A stretch of 64,000 nucleotides of DNA. Origin: an uncultured Myxococcales bacterium. Lineage in GTDB: Bacteria; Myxococcota_A; UBA9042. The position numbers and the translations under genes are program-made. The number at the start of each line of letters is the position of its first letter. The stretch's first letter is position 1. Location: positions 16,070 to 80,069 of the forward strand of contig CAIYWC010000161.1 of NCBI GenBank assembly GCA_903929795.1, in the 5' to 3' direction. Of the stretch, positions 12,889-22,184 are shown in pieces. Below the pieces are notes generated by a model that ran no database searches, was not told the DNA's origin, and saw nothing but the letters and a program-made list of their open reading frames with translations.

Positions 12889-14157
12889 ATGAACGCGCGT
12901 CCGACCCCACCTCTGCGGCACCTCTGGCACCCGGTGGTCGCGTTGTTTTTGCTCGTGGGTTGCAGCAAGGAATCGGTGCGCTGTGAGTCGGGGCTGTGTC
13001 CCTCGGGTTTTGCCTGCAACCCGGATTCCGGCCAGTGCGAAGCGCTGACGACGGCGGTGACCAAGACATCAGGGCTGATCGGCCGGCTCTCGGCCGTGCG
13101 GACAGCGGACGGGCAGTTGGGCGTCGCGGCGTTTTCCGCGGATCGCAAAAGCCTCGTGTGGCTGCGGGAATCGCAAGGCGACTGGCAGCCGAGCTTTCTG
13201 GCGGGCCCCGCCGCGAGCGCGCAGGAGGCACCGGCGGGTCACACCTCAGCTGCGGTGGTGGACGCGGCGGGCGTGGCCCATCTGGCCTGGCGACGGGCGG
13301 GCGATGCGACCTTGTGGTACGCGACGCAAGGGCCAAGCGGTTGGCAGCGCGAACAAGTGACCGTCGCGGCGGCAGGAACGGTGGGCGCGGCGCTCGCCAT
13401 CGGCATCTGGCAGGACAACCCGGTCATCGCCTGGCGCGCGCTGGACATCCAAAACGTGCGGGTGGCGCACAAGGTCGGCGATTCGTGGCTGCTGGAGACC
13501 TTGCCGCCGCCCGCGGCGCTGCCCGGCGACACGACGGTGGCGGTCGACCTCGGGCGGTCGCTGGCGCTGGTTGTCCTGCCTGGCGGTCCGGCGGTCGCGG
13601 CGTACGAGGCGACGCGCGGCGACCTCGTGCTGGCGGTCCGCGGCGCGCAAACGTGGGACGTTTCGCGGCTGGCGGGCGTGGATCCCAAATCAGGGGCAGA
13701 TCTGGGCGACGTCGGCATGCCCGTCGCCGCGGCGCTCGGTCCGGCGTCGGAGCTCGTGCTGGCGTATCGCGATCGCGCCAACGATCGCGTCTGGCTGGCG
13801 CGGTCCAAGGCGGGCGTGCTCTCCAATCAGCTGGTCATGGATGGCCAGCGCGTGGATCCCGTCCACCAGACGACCCGCTCGGATTTGCTCGGTACAGTAT
13901 TGGCCGTCGTCGTGCTGCCGACCGGCTTGGCGGTGGTCGCGGCGCAAGATGGGTCCGCGATGCACGTCCGCGTGGCCGCCGAGACGCCAGCAGGCGGGTT
14001 TGCCACCTACACGGTGCCAGGGACGCTGCAAGCCTGGCCGACGCTTGTCGTGCAGCCGGACGCGACCGCGCTCTGCCTATGGCTGGACCTGACCGATCCG
14101 GCCGCGCCTGGCACCGGCCGCCTTCAGCGCTGGGCTGTGCCACAGGGGGGCGAATGA
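12889..14157 (+). CDS. Lipoprotein with Cys-rich N-terminus and repeat-rich beta domain
   Basis: A 422-residue protein with a lipoprotein signal peptide (basic start, VVALFLLVGC lipobox with Cys at about residue 24). A short Cys-rich segment follows (CESGLCPSGFACNPDSGQCE), as in many myxobacterial lipoproteins. The rest has repeating Trp/Ala/Gly-rich strands with recurring AYR/AWR motifs, as in beta-propellers, but no catalytic motif. The ATG at 12889 was chosen because the signal peptide begins there, although the frame is open further upstream. It begins a six-gene plus-strand run and overlaps the next gene by ATGA. Function unknown; probably outer-membrane facing. Confidence 0.75.
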   Translation: MNARPTPPLRHLWHPVVALFLLVGCSKESVRCESGLCPSGFACNPDSGQCEALTTAVTKTSGLIGRLSAVRTADGQLGVAAFSADRKSLVWLRESQGDWQPSFLAGPAASAQEAPAGHTSAAVVDAAGVAHLAWRRAGDATLWYATQGPSGWQREQVTVAAAGTVGAALAIGIWQDNPVIAWRALDIQNVRVAHKVGDSWLLETLPPPAALPGDTTVAVDLGRSLALVVLPGGPAVAAYEATRGDLVLAVRGAQTWDVSRLAGVDPKSGADLGDVGMPVAAALGPASELVLAYRDRANDRVWLARSKAGVLSNQLVMDGQRVDPVHQTTRSDLLGTVLAVVVLPTGLAVVAAQDGSAMHVRVAAETPAGGFATYTVPGTLQAWPTLVVQPDATALCLWLDLTDPAAPGTGRLQRWAVPQGGE

Positions 14158-15656
14158 CCCGCGCCGTGCTCGCGATGCTGGCCGCTGCGTGCGCGCTGCT
14201 GGGCTGTACGGACCTGCCCAAGCCGCTGCTCACGCCGCTGGCGCCCGAGCTCGCGCTGGCCGATGGTTTGCGAATTGCCTTGTTGGACGCGGACTTGCAG
14301 CCACTCGCGGACACGATTCGTCTGGCGGCCGGCAAGTCCGTCGATGTGCCCGTCGCCGAATGGCTTTTGCCCAACCCGTCCGATGGGCAGTTCACGGCGC
14401 TCACGGTGGCGGTGCCGCTGGACGGCCTCACGCTGGCCTGGCCGGACGCACAGCATCTTCGGGCGACTGCGCAGTTCGGCAAGATCGCGGCCGATCCCTC
14501 CCTTGTGCTGACCGGCGAGGCGGGCTGCGCCCTGAGCTGGGATGCGCAAAGCCTTGAAATTGCCACGGATCTGGAGGTCGTGCGCGACGCCAATGGCGCG
14601 CTCACGGTCCAAGCCGCGGGCGCACCGGTGGCGACCTGGACGGCGGCGAACCTGACGGACGCATCGGCGTGTCTTGCCAAGCAGCCGGCGCCGCCCGCGG
14701 CGAGCCTGGACGCGCACCTGCGCGCGGCCATCGCGGCGCAGCTGGTGGAACGGCTCCATGCGGTGATGCTGCCGACGCTGGCGGCGATCTTCGCGCCTTC
14801 GGTGGAACAGTCCGGGCGGGTGACGGCGGCGGCGGTCGAGGCGCGCTTTGCGCTTCAGTACACCGATGACGCCGGACACGTGGCCGCGCACGTGGGCACG
14901 CTCGCGCAGGCGAACCTCGCGGTGTCGCTGGATGTCGATCGCCACCCGTGCGCGGTGGACGCGCAACTTCCGATGACGCAGGCATCGCCGTTGGCGCAGC
15001 GGTCGCCGCCGGCGGGGCAGGCGTTCGTGCGCCGGGCGCTGGTGTTGGACTTGGCGCTCGTGCAGCGGCTGGCGTGGATGGCGGCCCGCTCCGGTGCGCT
15101 GTGTGCGCAGTCCCGCACAACGCTGACGACCACGCTGGTGCCAGGCTGGGCCGCCGATTTGCTGCCGCAGGTGGACGAGTGGATTGAAGGGCCGCCGACC
15201 GGCGCGCGGTTCTGGCCGGGGAGCAGCCCGACGGTGCAGTTTGTCGACACGCCGACGGGTGCGGCGTTGCAGTGGACGATGGACGACGGCCAGCTGGAGA
15301 TCATCGCGCGGGTCGCCGATACCGAGATGACCGTGCTGACCGTGACGGGCGGCTTTCGCGCGACGCTTGTCCCCCGGCTGGAGGGCGCGCATCTGCTGGC
15401 GTTTGACCTCGTGACGGTGGAGCGGCTCTCGACCCACCAGTCGAGCCCGCTGCTCGGCGATCTGGCGACGCCACCGTCAGAAGCCGCGCTCAGCGCCCTG
15501 TGCGAGGCCGCGCTGCAGGGAATCTTTGCCCAGCAAGCGGTGTTGCCGCTGCTGCCGCTGACGCCCGGACCGCTGCCGGCGGGCACGGTGCTGACGCGCA
15601 TCGACCGCGCCGGTGACGCGCTGTGGCTGTGGCTGGAAGGCGGCACGAAGCCGTAA
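14154..15656 (+). CDS. Lipoprotein of unknown function
   Basis: A 500-residue protein with a clear lipoprotein signal (AAACALLGC; Cys at about residue 17). It has no transmembrane segments after that and no motif I recognise; the mature part is Ala/Leu-rich with scattered Cys. The ATG overlaps the stop of the upstream lipoprotein gene (ATGA), indicating translational coupling and a shared role. The next gene starts 96 bases downstream. Confidence 0.7.
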   Translation: MTRAVLAMLAAACALLGCTDLPKPLLTPLAPELALADGLRIALLDADLQPLADTIRLAAGKSVDVPVAEWLLPNPSDGQFTALTVAVPLDGLTLAWPDAQHLRATAQFGKIAADPSLVLTGEAGCALSWDAQSLEIATDLEVVRDANGALTVQAAGAPVATWTAANLTDASACLAKQPAPPAASLDAHLRAAIAAQLVERLHAVMLPTLAAIFAPSVEQSGRVTAAAVEARFALQYTDDAGHVAAHVGTLAQANLAVSLDVDRHPCAVDAQLPMTQASPLAQRSPPAGQAFVRRALVLDLALVQRLAWMAARSGALCAQSRTTLTTTLVPGWAADLLPQVDEWIEGPPTGARFWPGSSPTVQFVDTPTGAALQWTMDDGQLEIIARVADTEMTVLTVTGGFRATLVPRLEGAHLLAFDLVTVERLSTHQSSPLLGDLATPPSEAALSALCEAALQGIFAQQAVLPLLPLTPGPLPAGTVLTRIDRAGDALWLWLEGGTKP

Positions 15657-15752
15657 CTGTCGCGCCACGGTTTGCGCTTGCCGCGGCGAGTTGTTAGAAC
15701 ACGCGCGCCACGCCGGCTGGACCGGCGGCGGACGGACGAGAGGCGAATTGCG

Positions 15753-16484
15753 ATGCTGAGCCAGATTTTCAAGTCAATTCGTGTGGTTGTGTTGATGGCT
15801 TTGCTGGGCTTGGCGCTTCCGGCGCACGCCGCGGCGGCCCACGGCGAAGGCGCGGCGAAGCGCACCGTCCTGCAGTTCGAGAGCACGCTGCGCGATGAGG
15901 ACCAAAAGCCGGTGTCGGGCATCTTCCAGATGGAGTTTGACCTGCACAAGCCCAAGCAGGCCAAGGTGTTTTGGAAGGAAAAACATTGGGTTGCCATCGA
16001 CAATGGCCACTATTCCGTGCAGCTGGGCCACGCGACGGCGCTGCCCAAGGGGCTGGATCCCAAGACGGCGGTGATGGCGGTGAGCATCGTCGGCGTCGGT
16101 CAAGTGCTGGAGGAGCCGCTGGCGGGCGGCGCGGCGCTGGCGGAGGTCGACGATCACGGCACGGCGAGCCCGGGCGCGGGCGGCAAGCGCATCGTGCCGT
16201 ATGCGGAAAAGGCCGGTTTTGCCTACGAGGCGGAGCACGCGTCCGTCGCGGATCGCATCGGCAACCTGACCGCCAAGATGCTGCAGGACGCGCTGGACGC
16301 GCTGGACAAGCGCAAAGCGAAGGTCAAGCCGTCCAAGAACACGCACATGCTGACGTCGATCGGCGGCGCGGGCGGCACGCCGTTTGAGGCGATGTGCCCG
16401 GCGGGGATGGTCGTCGTGGGCATCCGCGGCGGATCCGGCATTTATATCGACAACTTCCAGGTCGTTTGCGCGCCGCTGGAGTGA
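15753..16484 (+). CDS. Secreted protein of unknown function with C-terminal Cys-paired beta domain
   Basis: A 243-residue protein with a Sec signal peptide (residues 1-28, cleavage near PAHAAAA). The mature N-terminal half (about 35-120) resembles secreted immunoglobulin-like or adhesin-associated domains in which an FQMEFDLHKP strand is followed by NGHYSVQLGH. The C-terminal 50 residues hold two cysteines in a pattern MCPAGMVVVGIRGGSG...NFQVVC, seen in jacalin-like or tail-associated extracellular modules. The ATG at 15753 was chosen for the signal peptide. Possibly a surface-exposed binding protein; this is inference. Confidence 0.65.
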   Translation: MLSQIFKSIRVVVLMALLGLALPAHAAAAHGEGAAKRTVLQFESTLRDEDQKPVSGIFQMEFDLHKPKQAKVFWKEKHWVAIDNGHYSVQLGHATALPKGLDPKTAVMAVSIVGVGQVLEEPLAGGAALAEVDDHGTASPGAGGKRIVPYAEKAGFAYEAEHASVADRIGNLTAKMLQDALDALDKRKAKVKPSKNTHMLTSIGGAGGTPFEAMCPAGMVVVGIRGGSGIYIDNFQVVCAPLE

Positions 16485-16496
16485 CCGGAGACGGCC

Positions 16497-16955
16497 ATGG
16501 CCGGCGTGTTTCGCTACTCAGGTCCGTCACTCTGCGTGGACGCGCTCGTGGAGCGCCCGCTCGCCGATGGGCGTCGCGCCATCTTATTGATTGAGCGACG
16601 TTTTCCGCCGCTGGGCTGGGCGCTGCCAGGCGGTTTTGTCGACGCGAATGAGTCCTGCGAGCAGGCGGTGCTGCGCGAGCTGCTGGAGGAGACTGGCCTG
16701 GCCGGCGCGATCGGCTACCAGCTGCACACCTATTCCGAGCCGACACGCGATCCGCGGCGGCAAACCGCGTCGGTGGCTTTTGCGGTGGCCGCAGACGGCG
16801 AGCCGGTGGCGGGCGATGACGCCGGCAAGGCGCGGTTCTGGCCGCTGGATGCGCTGCCGCCGCTGGCGTTTGATCACGGCGCGATTGTGGCAGACTATGC
16901 CAGCGGGCGATTTGCGCCTGCCGCTGCGATCCCGCCGCCCGCGCGCGCCTCCTGA
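16497..16955 (+). CDS. NUDIX hydrolase
   Basis: A 152-residue single-domain NUDIX pyrophosphohydrolase. The full NUDIX box is present at about residues 41-64 (GFVDANESCEQAVLRELLEE followed by TGL), fitting Gx5Ex7REUxEExGU, so metal binding and catalysis should be intact. The start (YSGPSLCVDALVER) and the WALPGGFVD context resemble ADP-ribose pyrophosphatase or MutT-type enzymes; the substrate cannot be assigned. The ATG follows a CGGAG ribosome-binding site. It lies inside a run of secreted-protein genes with gaps of 12 and 13 bases on either side. Confidence 0.88.
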   Translation: MAGVFRYSGPSLCVDALVERPLADGRRAILLIERRFPPLGWALPGGFVDANESCEQAVLRELLEETGLAGAIGYQLHTYSEPTRDPRRQTASVAFAVAADGEPVAGDDAGKARFWPLDALPPLAFDHGAIVADYASGRFAPAAAIPPPARAS

Positions 16956-16968
16956 GTCGGAAAGACGC

Positions 16969-17541
16969 ATGATTCACCGCACATGGCCGACGCTGACGCT
17001 GGTTTTCGGCCTGGGGCTGGCGGCGTGCACCACCGGCCCGGACGTGGATGGCGTCTGGCACGCGGCGGCGCCGGCCAAAGGTGCCAACAATTCCCTGCTG
17101 TTCAGCGCGACCGAACCGCAGACGCCGCTCGGCGTGGAGCTGATCATCGGCGCGTACGGCCCGGACGTCGCGGGGCTGATGCGTTACTACCGCTCGGGCC
17201 AATTTGACCTCGCGCGCTCGCCGCTGCCGCCGCGCAAGGAGTGCGAGTGCGCGTTTTTGCACGAAGCCAAGGTCGATGCGACCGGCCGCGTGACGTTTCT
17301 GCTGGACGCGTGCGTGCCCGGGCGGTCGTGGGATGCGCCGCTGGAGCTGCGCGGCGAGCTGACGCTGATGGACGATGGCCGGCTGGTCGGTACGGTTGCG
17401 GTGGATGATCCGGGGCAGCCGTCGGGGACGGTGGCGCTCAGCTTCGTGCGCGTTGGCACCACCGCGACGGCCGATCCGGTCATCCTGGACTGCCAACACC
17501 CGGCGACGCTGGCTGACGGCAACACCGCGAGCGGTCTATGA
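16969..17541 (+). CDS. Lipoprotein of unknown function
   Basis: A 190-residue protein with a lipoprotein signal (LGLAACTT; Cys at about residue 19). The mature part has a DGVWHAAAP start like copper-resistance NlpE-type or lipocalin-like barrels, and a CECAF motif in the middle. No firm family. The last four bases (ATGA) overlap the start of the barrel gene downstream, so the two are coupled. Confidence 0.7.
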   Translation: MIHRTWPTLTLVFGLGLAACTTGPDVDGVWHAAAPAKGANNSLLFSATEPQTPLGVELIIGAYGPDVAGLMRYYRSGQFDLARSPLPPRKECECAFLHEAKVDATGRVTFLLDACVPGRSWDAPLELRGELTLMDDGRLVGTVAVDDPGQPSGTVALSFVRVGTTATADPVILDCQHPATLADGNTASGL

Positions 17542-18995
17542 AGCGGCTGCTGGCGGTTTGCCTGCTGTTTGCGGCGCTGCCGGCGCGGGCGCAGGAGCCG
17601 ACAAACGCGGCGGCGCTGCGCCAGGGCGACGTGCCGGACGCGCGCAAGAGCCCGCGCGTGGTCGCGATCCTGCCCGTGCGCTCGCACGACGTGGCGGTTG
17701 CCGACCTGTTCGCGCCGGACGCGCCGCGGCAGAGCGATTGGACGCCGGCGATCGAGGCACAACTCGTGGCGCTGCTGCGGGATTCGCCGCTGGTCCAGGC
17801 GATGTCCCCCGGCGACGTGCGCCGCGCGCTCGCCCAGGACCTGACGTTGCAGCCGCTGCAACAGCTCGGCCAGCAGCGCTACCGCCAGGGGCTACAGCAG
17901 TACCTGAGCCTGGCGACGGATTCCGCGACGCAGACACTGCAGCTTGCGGTCGAGATGGGCCGCAGCGGCTTTCAGGACGTGATTGACCCCAAACTGCTGG
18001 CGGACGCGCAGGTGATGTTGGGCGTGTGCCTGCTCGACCGCGGCGAGCCCGCCAAGGCGCACATTGCGCTGCGCGACGCGTTTGCCGCCCAGCCCGATCG
18101 GCGGTTTCGCAGCAATTTCTTCGCCCCCGCGGTGAACGTGGAGCTGGCGAAGGCGTTTGTGGATTGGCAGGAAACCTCAGATTTGACAAGGCCTTATGGC
18201 GATCATCGCCGCTTGCACGCGCTCGCCGAACGACTGGGCGCCGACGGGCTGGTGTACGCGACGGTCCGGTCGACGCCGGAGGGGCCGGAGCTCTGGCTGG
18301 CGATTTTTGACGCCCGGCGCCGCGTGGTGGACAGCGAGCTGCGGGTGCCGATGCGCGAGAGCGCCGCCAAGGTCGATGCGTTCGTGTCGCGCTGGCTTGC
18401 GTGCCTGCCGGTGGCGGAGACGGCGGCGGATCCCACGACGATTCGCCGCGACGACGGCGTGCGCCTCGACATGAGCGGTGGCTACGCGCTGTACCTCAAG
18501 CAGCCGACGCGGCAGAATTTCCAGAGCGTCGGTTTTTCGATCGGCATCGCCCACGAATTTCGCACTGGAATCGAATGGTTTGGCCGCGTGAACATGTACA
18601 CGAGCTTGTCGGATCCTTACCAGGATCTCTTGCACAGCTTCAACTCCGTGCGCGCGATCGGCGGCCTTGGCTTCACGTTTCGCAAGGGTCCGCTGCGGCT
18701 GTACGCGCGCCCGGGCCTCGACGCCCATTTCCTCGGCGATTTCGTCGCAACGACCGATCCGGACTGCAAATTCTTCGGCACGGACCACCCCTTGTGCGAC
18801 AAGGCCTCGGTCGTGGACCTGCAGCAGCGGCTGCTTTTTGGCCTGAACCTGGCGATCGGCGCGTCGGTCCACATCGGCCGCAACTTCTTTGTGCAGGTCC
18901 AGGGCTCCAGCTCGCTGTATTTTCTGCCCTTTGGCAGCACGGACAAGCTGAACTACCCAACGGGCGGCGACGTCGGTCTGGGCTACGCATTTTGA
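17538..18995 (+). CDS. Secreted protein with C-terminal outer-membrane beta-barrel-like domain
   Basis: A 485-residue protein with a Sec signal peptide (cleavage after PARAQ, about residue 19). Residues 40-200 form a helical, TPR-like region (VMLGVCLLDRGEPAKAHIALRDAF); residues 320-485 alternate Gly and aromatic residues and end in LGYAF, a terminal Phe typical of outer-membrane barrels. This layout (cytokine-like helical N-terminus plus small barrel) is common in myxobacterial envelope proteins of unknown role. The start overlaps the preceding lipoprotein gene, suggesting the two form an envelope complex. No enzymatic motif. Confidence 0.7.
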   Translation: MKRLLAVCLLFAALPARAQEPTNAAALRQGDVPDARKSPRVVAILPVRSHDVAVADLFAPDAPRQSDWTPAIEAQLVALLRDSPLVQAMSPGDVRRALAQDLTLQPLQQLGQQRYRQGLQQYLSLATDSATQTLQLAVEMGRSGFQDVIDPKLLADAQVMLGVCLLDRGEPAKAHIALRDAFAAQPDRRFRSNFFAPAVNVELAKAFVDWQETSDLTRPYGDHRRLHALAERLGADGLVYATVRSTPEGPELWLAIFDARRRVVDSELRVPMRESAAKVDAFVSRWLACLPVAETAADPTTIRRDDGVRLDMSGGYALYLKQPTRQNFQSVGFSIGIAHEFRTGIEWFGRVNMYTSLSDPYQDLLHSFNSVRAIGGLGFTFRKGPLRLYARPGLDAHFLGDFVATTDPDCKFFGTDHPLCDKASVVDLQQRLLFGLNLAIGASVHIGRNFFVQVQGSSSLYFLPFGSTDKLNYPTGGDVGLGYAF

Positions 18996-19025
18996 GCAAG
19001 CTGGCCGCAAACCCGCCGTATCTGC

Positions 19026-20384
19026 CTAGGGAAACACCACGACGACCGGGCCCACGGTCTTGGACGGCTGGTGCGGCACGTTGACCTGCCGGCCATTGAG
19101 CACCACCGCGATCGGCGTGGTGCCGGTCGGCGTCAGGTACTGATCAACGCCGGACAGGAACGCAAAAGACTGGAACAGCGCGACCGGCGTGCCGTCCGAC
19201 TTGCCGTTGCTGTCGGCGTCGAACACGAAAAACGCGATGGCGGTGTGCTTGGCGTCGGCGAGGTCGGGCGTGGCAATTTGCGTGCCGTCCACCGTCAGCG
19301 AGTCCTGGCCGGTGATGATCGCGCGGCTGGCGGAAAACACAATCAGCACAGTGGCTTTATCGTCAAACGGCACGACAGCCAGCAGCGTCCCCGCCAGCGA
19401 ATCCGCCGACGGCAGCGTGCGCAGGTACACAAGCGCGTCCGAGCGCGTGAACGGCGGGCGAAAATACGTGATCGGCGGCTTGTCCGCGGCCGCGCTCTTG
19501 ACCACGAACGCGTAGGACACGCCGGGCGTCGCGGAAAACGGCCCAAAGTGGCCATCGGCCCCCAGCTTGGCGGTGAAAGCCGGCACGGCGTCGCGGTGCG
19601 CGCCTTGCGCGTCGAGCGCCCAAACCGTCACGTCTGCGCCGAGCTCCGGGCTATTTTCGCCCAAAGTCAGGGCCTTGCCGTTGAGCGTCAGCACGTCGTC
19701 GGGCCGCACGTCCGTCACGGCGGGCGGCGTGCCATCGTCAAAAAACTGCCACAGCGCGACAAACGACGGTGCCGACGTCGCGACGGAATAGTGGTCGATG
19801 CCGGGAATCTTGTCGTTGGTCGCCGCAGTAATGTCGCCCGCGCCAGCTACCAAATCGCCGTCCGACCAGAGGTTGAGTGTCGGCGTCTTGCCATTCGGGC
19901 CCGCCGGTCCATCCTCGTGAAAACTCGCGACATGCGCGTAGCGCCTCACTTTTTTGGCGCGATCGGCGTCGGCGAGGTACGCGTAGCCCAGCCCGCCACC
20001 GGCGGAGTGGCCAACGAGATCCACCTGCGCTGCGCCCGTGGTCCGGGTCACGCTGTCGATGAACGCGTCCAGCTCCAGCGTCGGCGCGGTCAGGTCCTGA
20101 GTCAGCGAGTTCCAGTCAAACGCAAACAGCCGTTCGGGACAATGGCCGTTCTCGACAAAGCGCTGAAACTGCAGCGCCCAGGTGTCGCCAGCGGCGAGAA
20201 AGCCATGGGCAAAGACGATGGGCGTCCGTGTCGGATCGCACGTTGGCGCGTGAAAGGGCGGCGGGCTGTCTGCGGATGCGGCGTCGGTGGCGCCCGCGTC
20301 AGCTGTGGCGTCCGCCGCGGGCGTTGATCCGCAGGCGACGAGCGCGCCCGTTGTCAGAACCAGACACCAAAACCGCTGTAGCAT
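19026..20384 (-). CDS. Lipoprotein alpha/beta-hydrolase (lipase-like)
   Basis: A 452-residue lipoprotein: signal LTTGALVACGS (Cys about residue 18), then an Ala/Asp/Thr-rich tether, then an alpha/beta-hydrolase domain at about residues 50-230. The oxyanion motif IVFAHGFLAAGDTW and the nucleophile elbow VGHSAGGG (catalytic Ser) are clear; the triad His is probably in GIDHYSV. The C-terminal 200 residues are beta-rich, as in bacterial lipases with an added C-terminal domain. The ATG at 20384 was chosen for the signal peptide, with GGGGGA about 8 bases upstream. Substrate (lipid or ester) unknown; probably surface exposed. Confidence 0.82.
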   Translation of the reverse strand: MLQRFWCLVLTTGALVACGSTPAADATADAGATDAASADSPPPFHAPTCDPTRTPIVFAHGFLAAGDTWALQFQRFVENGHCPERLFAFDWNSLTQDLTAPTLELDAFIDSVTRTTGAAQVDLVGHSAGGGLGYAYLADADRAKKVRRYAHVASFHEDGPAGPNGKTPTLNLWSDGDLVAGAGDITAATNDKIPGIDHYSVATSAPSFVALWQFFDDGTPPAVTDVRPDDVLTLNGKALTLGENSPELGADVTVWALDAQGAHRDAVPAFTAKLGADGHFGPFSATPGVSYAFVVKSAAADKPPITYFRPPFTRSDALVYLRTLPSADSLAGTLLAVVPFDDKATVLIVFSASRAIITGQDSLTVDGTQIATPDLADAKHTAIAFFVFDADSNGKSDGTPVALFQSFAFLSGVDQYLTPTGTTPIAVVLNGRQVNVPHQPSKTVGPVVVVFP

Positions 20385-20464
20385 CGCCCAATCCCCCGTG
20401 TGCGCCATGCTCGCACAGGCCGTTGGACGCGACAATGGCGGCGAAAGATGCGCGAAAGCCGCGG

Positions 20465-21775
20465 CTACAGCAGGTGAATGTTGCCGCGCGCCGTCACGTG
20501 CTTGGTCGCGTTGCGCGTGTCGACGACAAGCTTGGCGTGCTTGGCGATCGCCGCGTAGTCAAACGCGGTGTGGTCCGTCGTGATCACCGCAATGTCGTAG
20601 GCTGCCAGATCGTCCAAGTTGGCGATACTGCTGCGGGAATGGCCATCCTCGCGGTAGCTCGGGACATGCGGGTCGTAGTACGCGACATGCGCGCCCTTTT
20701 TCTCCAGCAAGTCGATGATCGTCAGCGCCGGGCTCTCGCGGTAGTCGTCGATGTCGCGCTTGTACGCCACGCCGAGAATCAGCACCTTAGCGTTTTTCAA
20801 GGCTTTTCCCGCCTCGTTCAGCGAATCCTGGCAGCGCTGCACCACGTGCGCCGGCATCGCGGTGTTGATGGTGTCTGCCAGCTCGATAAAGCGCGCCTGG
20901 TAGTTCATCGTCCGGAGCTTCCACGAGAGGTAGAGCGGGTCAATCGGAATGCAGTGGCCGCCCAGCCCAGGACCTGGATAGAACGGCATGAAACCAAACG
21001 GCTTTGTCGCCGCGGCGTCGATGACTTCGAACGGATTCAAGCCCAGCTTGTTGCACATCAGCGCGACTTCATTGACCAGGCCGATGTTGACCGCGCGGAA
21101 GGTATTCTCCAGCAATTTCACCATCTCTGCGCAGTCCGGGCTGGAGACGACGCGTACGGTGTCGATGAAACTGCCGTACAGCGCCTTGACCGCCGCGCCG
21201 CATTCCGGCGTGAGGCCGCCGACGATTTTCGTCGTGTTTTTCACGCCATACTTCTCGTTGCCCGGGTCGATGCGCTCGGGCGAAAATGCGACGTGAAAAT
21301 CCGTCCCAGCGGTCAAGCCCGAGGCCTTCTCCAGCATCGGCACCATGACCTCCCGGGTGAATCCAGGGTAAGTAGTTGATTCCAATACGAAAAGTTGACC
21401 CTTGCGAATGTGCGGGCCGATCGAATCCAGGGCGCGCACGATGTAGCTGTTGTCCGGATCGCGGGTCTTGGACAGCGGCGTCGGCACGCAGATGACGATC
21501 GCGTCGGCCTCCGCAACGATCGCGAACGTACTGAATGCCTTGAGTTTTCCCGACGCGACCAGCGGCGCCATCATCTCGGAGGGCACATCGCCGATGTCCG
21601 AGACGCCGGCGTTGATGCGGTCGACACGCGCCTGCTGGACGTCGATTCCACGTGTTGGAAAGCCAACTTGCGCGCAACGCGTGGCCAGCGGCAGGCCGAC
21701 GTAGCCCAAGCCGACGACTGCGACGGTGGCCTCGCGGCGGTTGATCTTGTCGGGAAGAGAGGTCTTTGCGCTCAC
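20465..21775 (-). CDS. UDP-N-acetylhexosamine 6-dehydrogenase family (WbpA-like)
   Basis: Nucleotide-sugar dehydrogenase of 436 residues that would make a UDP-HexNAc uronic acid for polysaccharide. It shows VVGLGYVGLPLA (NAD binding), AFSPERIDPGN, the catalytic cysteine in GLGGHCIPIDP and GVAYKRDIDDYRESPA in the C-terminal domain, all characteristic of the WbpA/WecC/TviB group rather than UDP-glucose dehydrogenase. The GTG at 21775 was chosen because GGAG lies 6 bases upstream, immediately before the conserved part; a longer frame of 33 codons exists but is low complexity. Substrate stereochemistry is undetermined. It lies close to an O-acylation gene cluster. Confidence 0.85.
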   Translation of the reverse strand: MSAKTSLPDKINRREATVAVVGLGYVGLPLATRCAQVGFPTRGIDVQQARVDRINAGVSDIGDVPSEMMAPLVASGKLKAFSTFAIVAEADAIVICVPTPLSKTRDPDNSYIVRALDSIGPHIRKGQLFVLESTTYPGFTREVMVPMLEKASGLTAGTDFHVAFSPERIDPGNEKYGVKNTTKIVGGLTPECGAAVKALYGSFIDTVRVVSSPDCAEMVKLLENTFRAVNIGLVNEVALMCNKLGLNPFEVIDAAATKPFGFMPFYPGPGLGGHCIPIDPLYLSWKLRTMNYQARFIELADTINTAMPAHVVQRCQDSLNEAGKALKNAKVLILGVAYKRDIDDYRESPALTIIDLLEKKGAHVAYYDPHVPSYREDGHSRSSIANLDDLAAYDIAVITTDHTAFDYAAIAKHAKLVVDTRNATKHVTARGNIHLL

Positions 21776-22184
21776 GGCGTCTCCATGCGCGCCCGGCCGG
21801 TGGCAGGGCGAAAGGGGCTGTAGTGTACCTGCCGATCGCATTGGCGGCAACGGATGGCTGCGTTCTGTTGTCAAAACGCGCGAAAAGGTTCGCGGCTGGG
21901 AGCCTTGGAATGGCTGATTTCGCGACGCTCACGCACCCCACGCCGCCGCCCGCACCCAACGACGCCGCGGTCCGGACGGCTCGTGGCGGGGCTTTGCGCA
22001 TTTCCGCGCGCCCGGGAGGGGCGTGTGTGACATTTTGGCCAAGCCCGCGGCAAAAGCCGCCGGGGAGCGAGTATTTGGGCCCACCCTTTTGCGGGTGGGC
22101 TCTCCGCCGCGCCCGCCCGCGCCGCCAATTGACTTGCAGGGGCGCACAGTCTAGAAGAACCGCCCTTTCCGAGGAGCGAGTCAA
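21776..22184. other. 409-base divergent intergenic region with two hairpins
   Basis: Between the nucleotide-sugar dehydrogenase (-) and the RdgC-like gene (+). It holds a perfect 8-bp stem GCCCACCC/GGGTGGGC (22079-22100, loop TTTTGC) and a smaller GCGGC-AAAA-GCCGC stem near 22046-22060. Neither is followed by a run of T, so they are not convincing terminators. A promoter follows at 22129-22157. No gene could be supported here. Confidence 0.5.
22129..22157 (+). promoter_or_regulatory. Predicted sigma-70-type promoter of the RdgC-like gene
   Basis: TTGACT (22129-22134) and TAGAAG (22152-22157), 17-base spacer. The gene's GAGGAG ribosome-binding site and ATG follow at 22171 and 22185. Confidence 0.5.
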
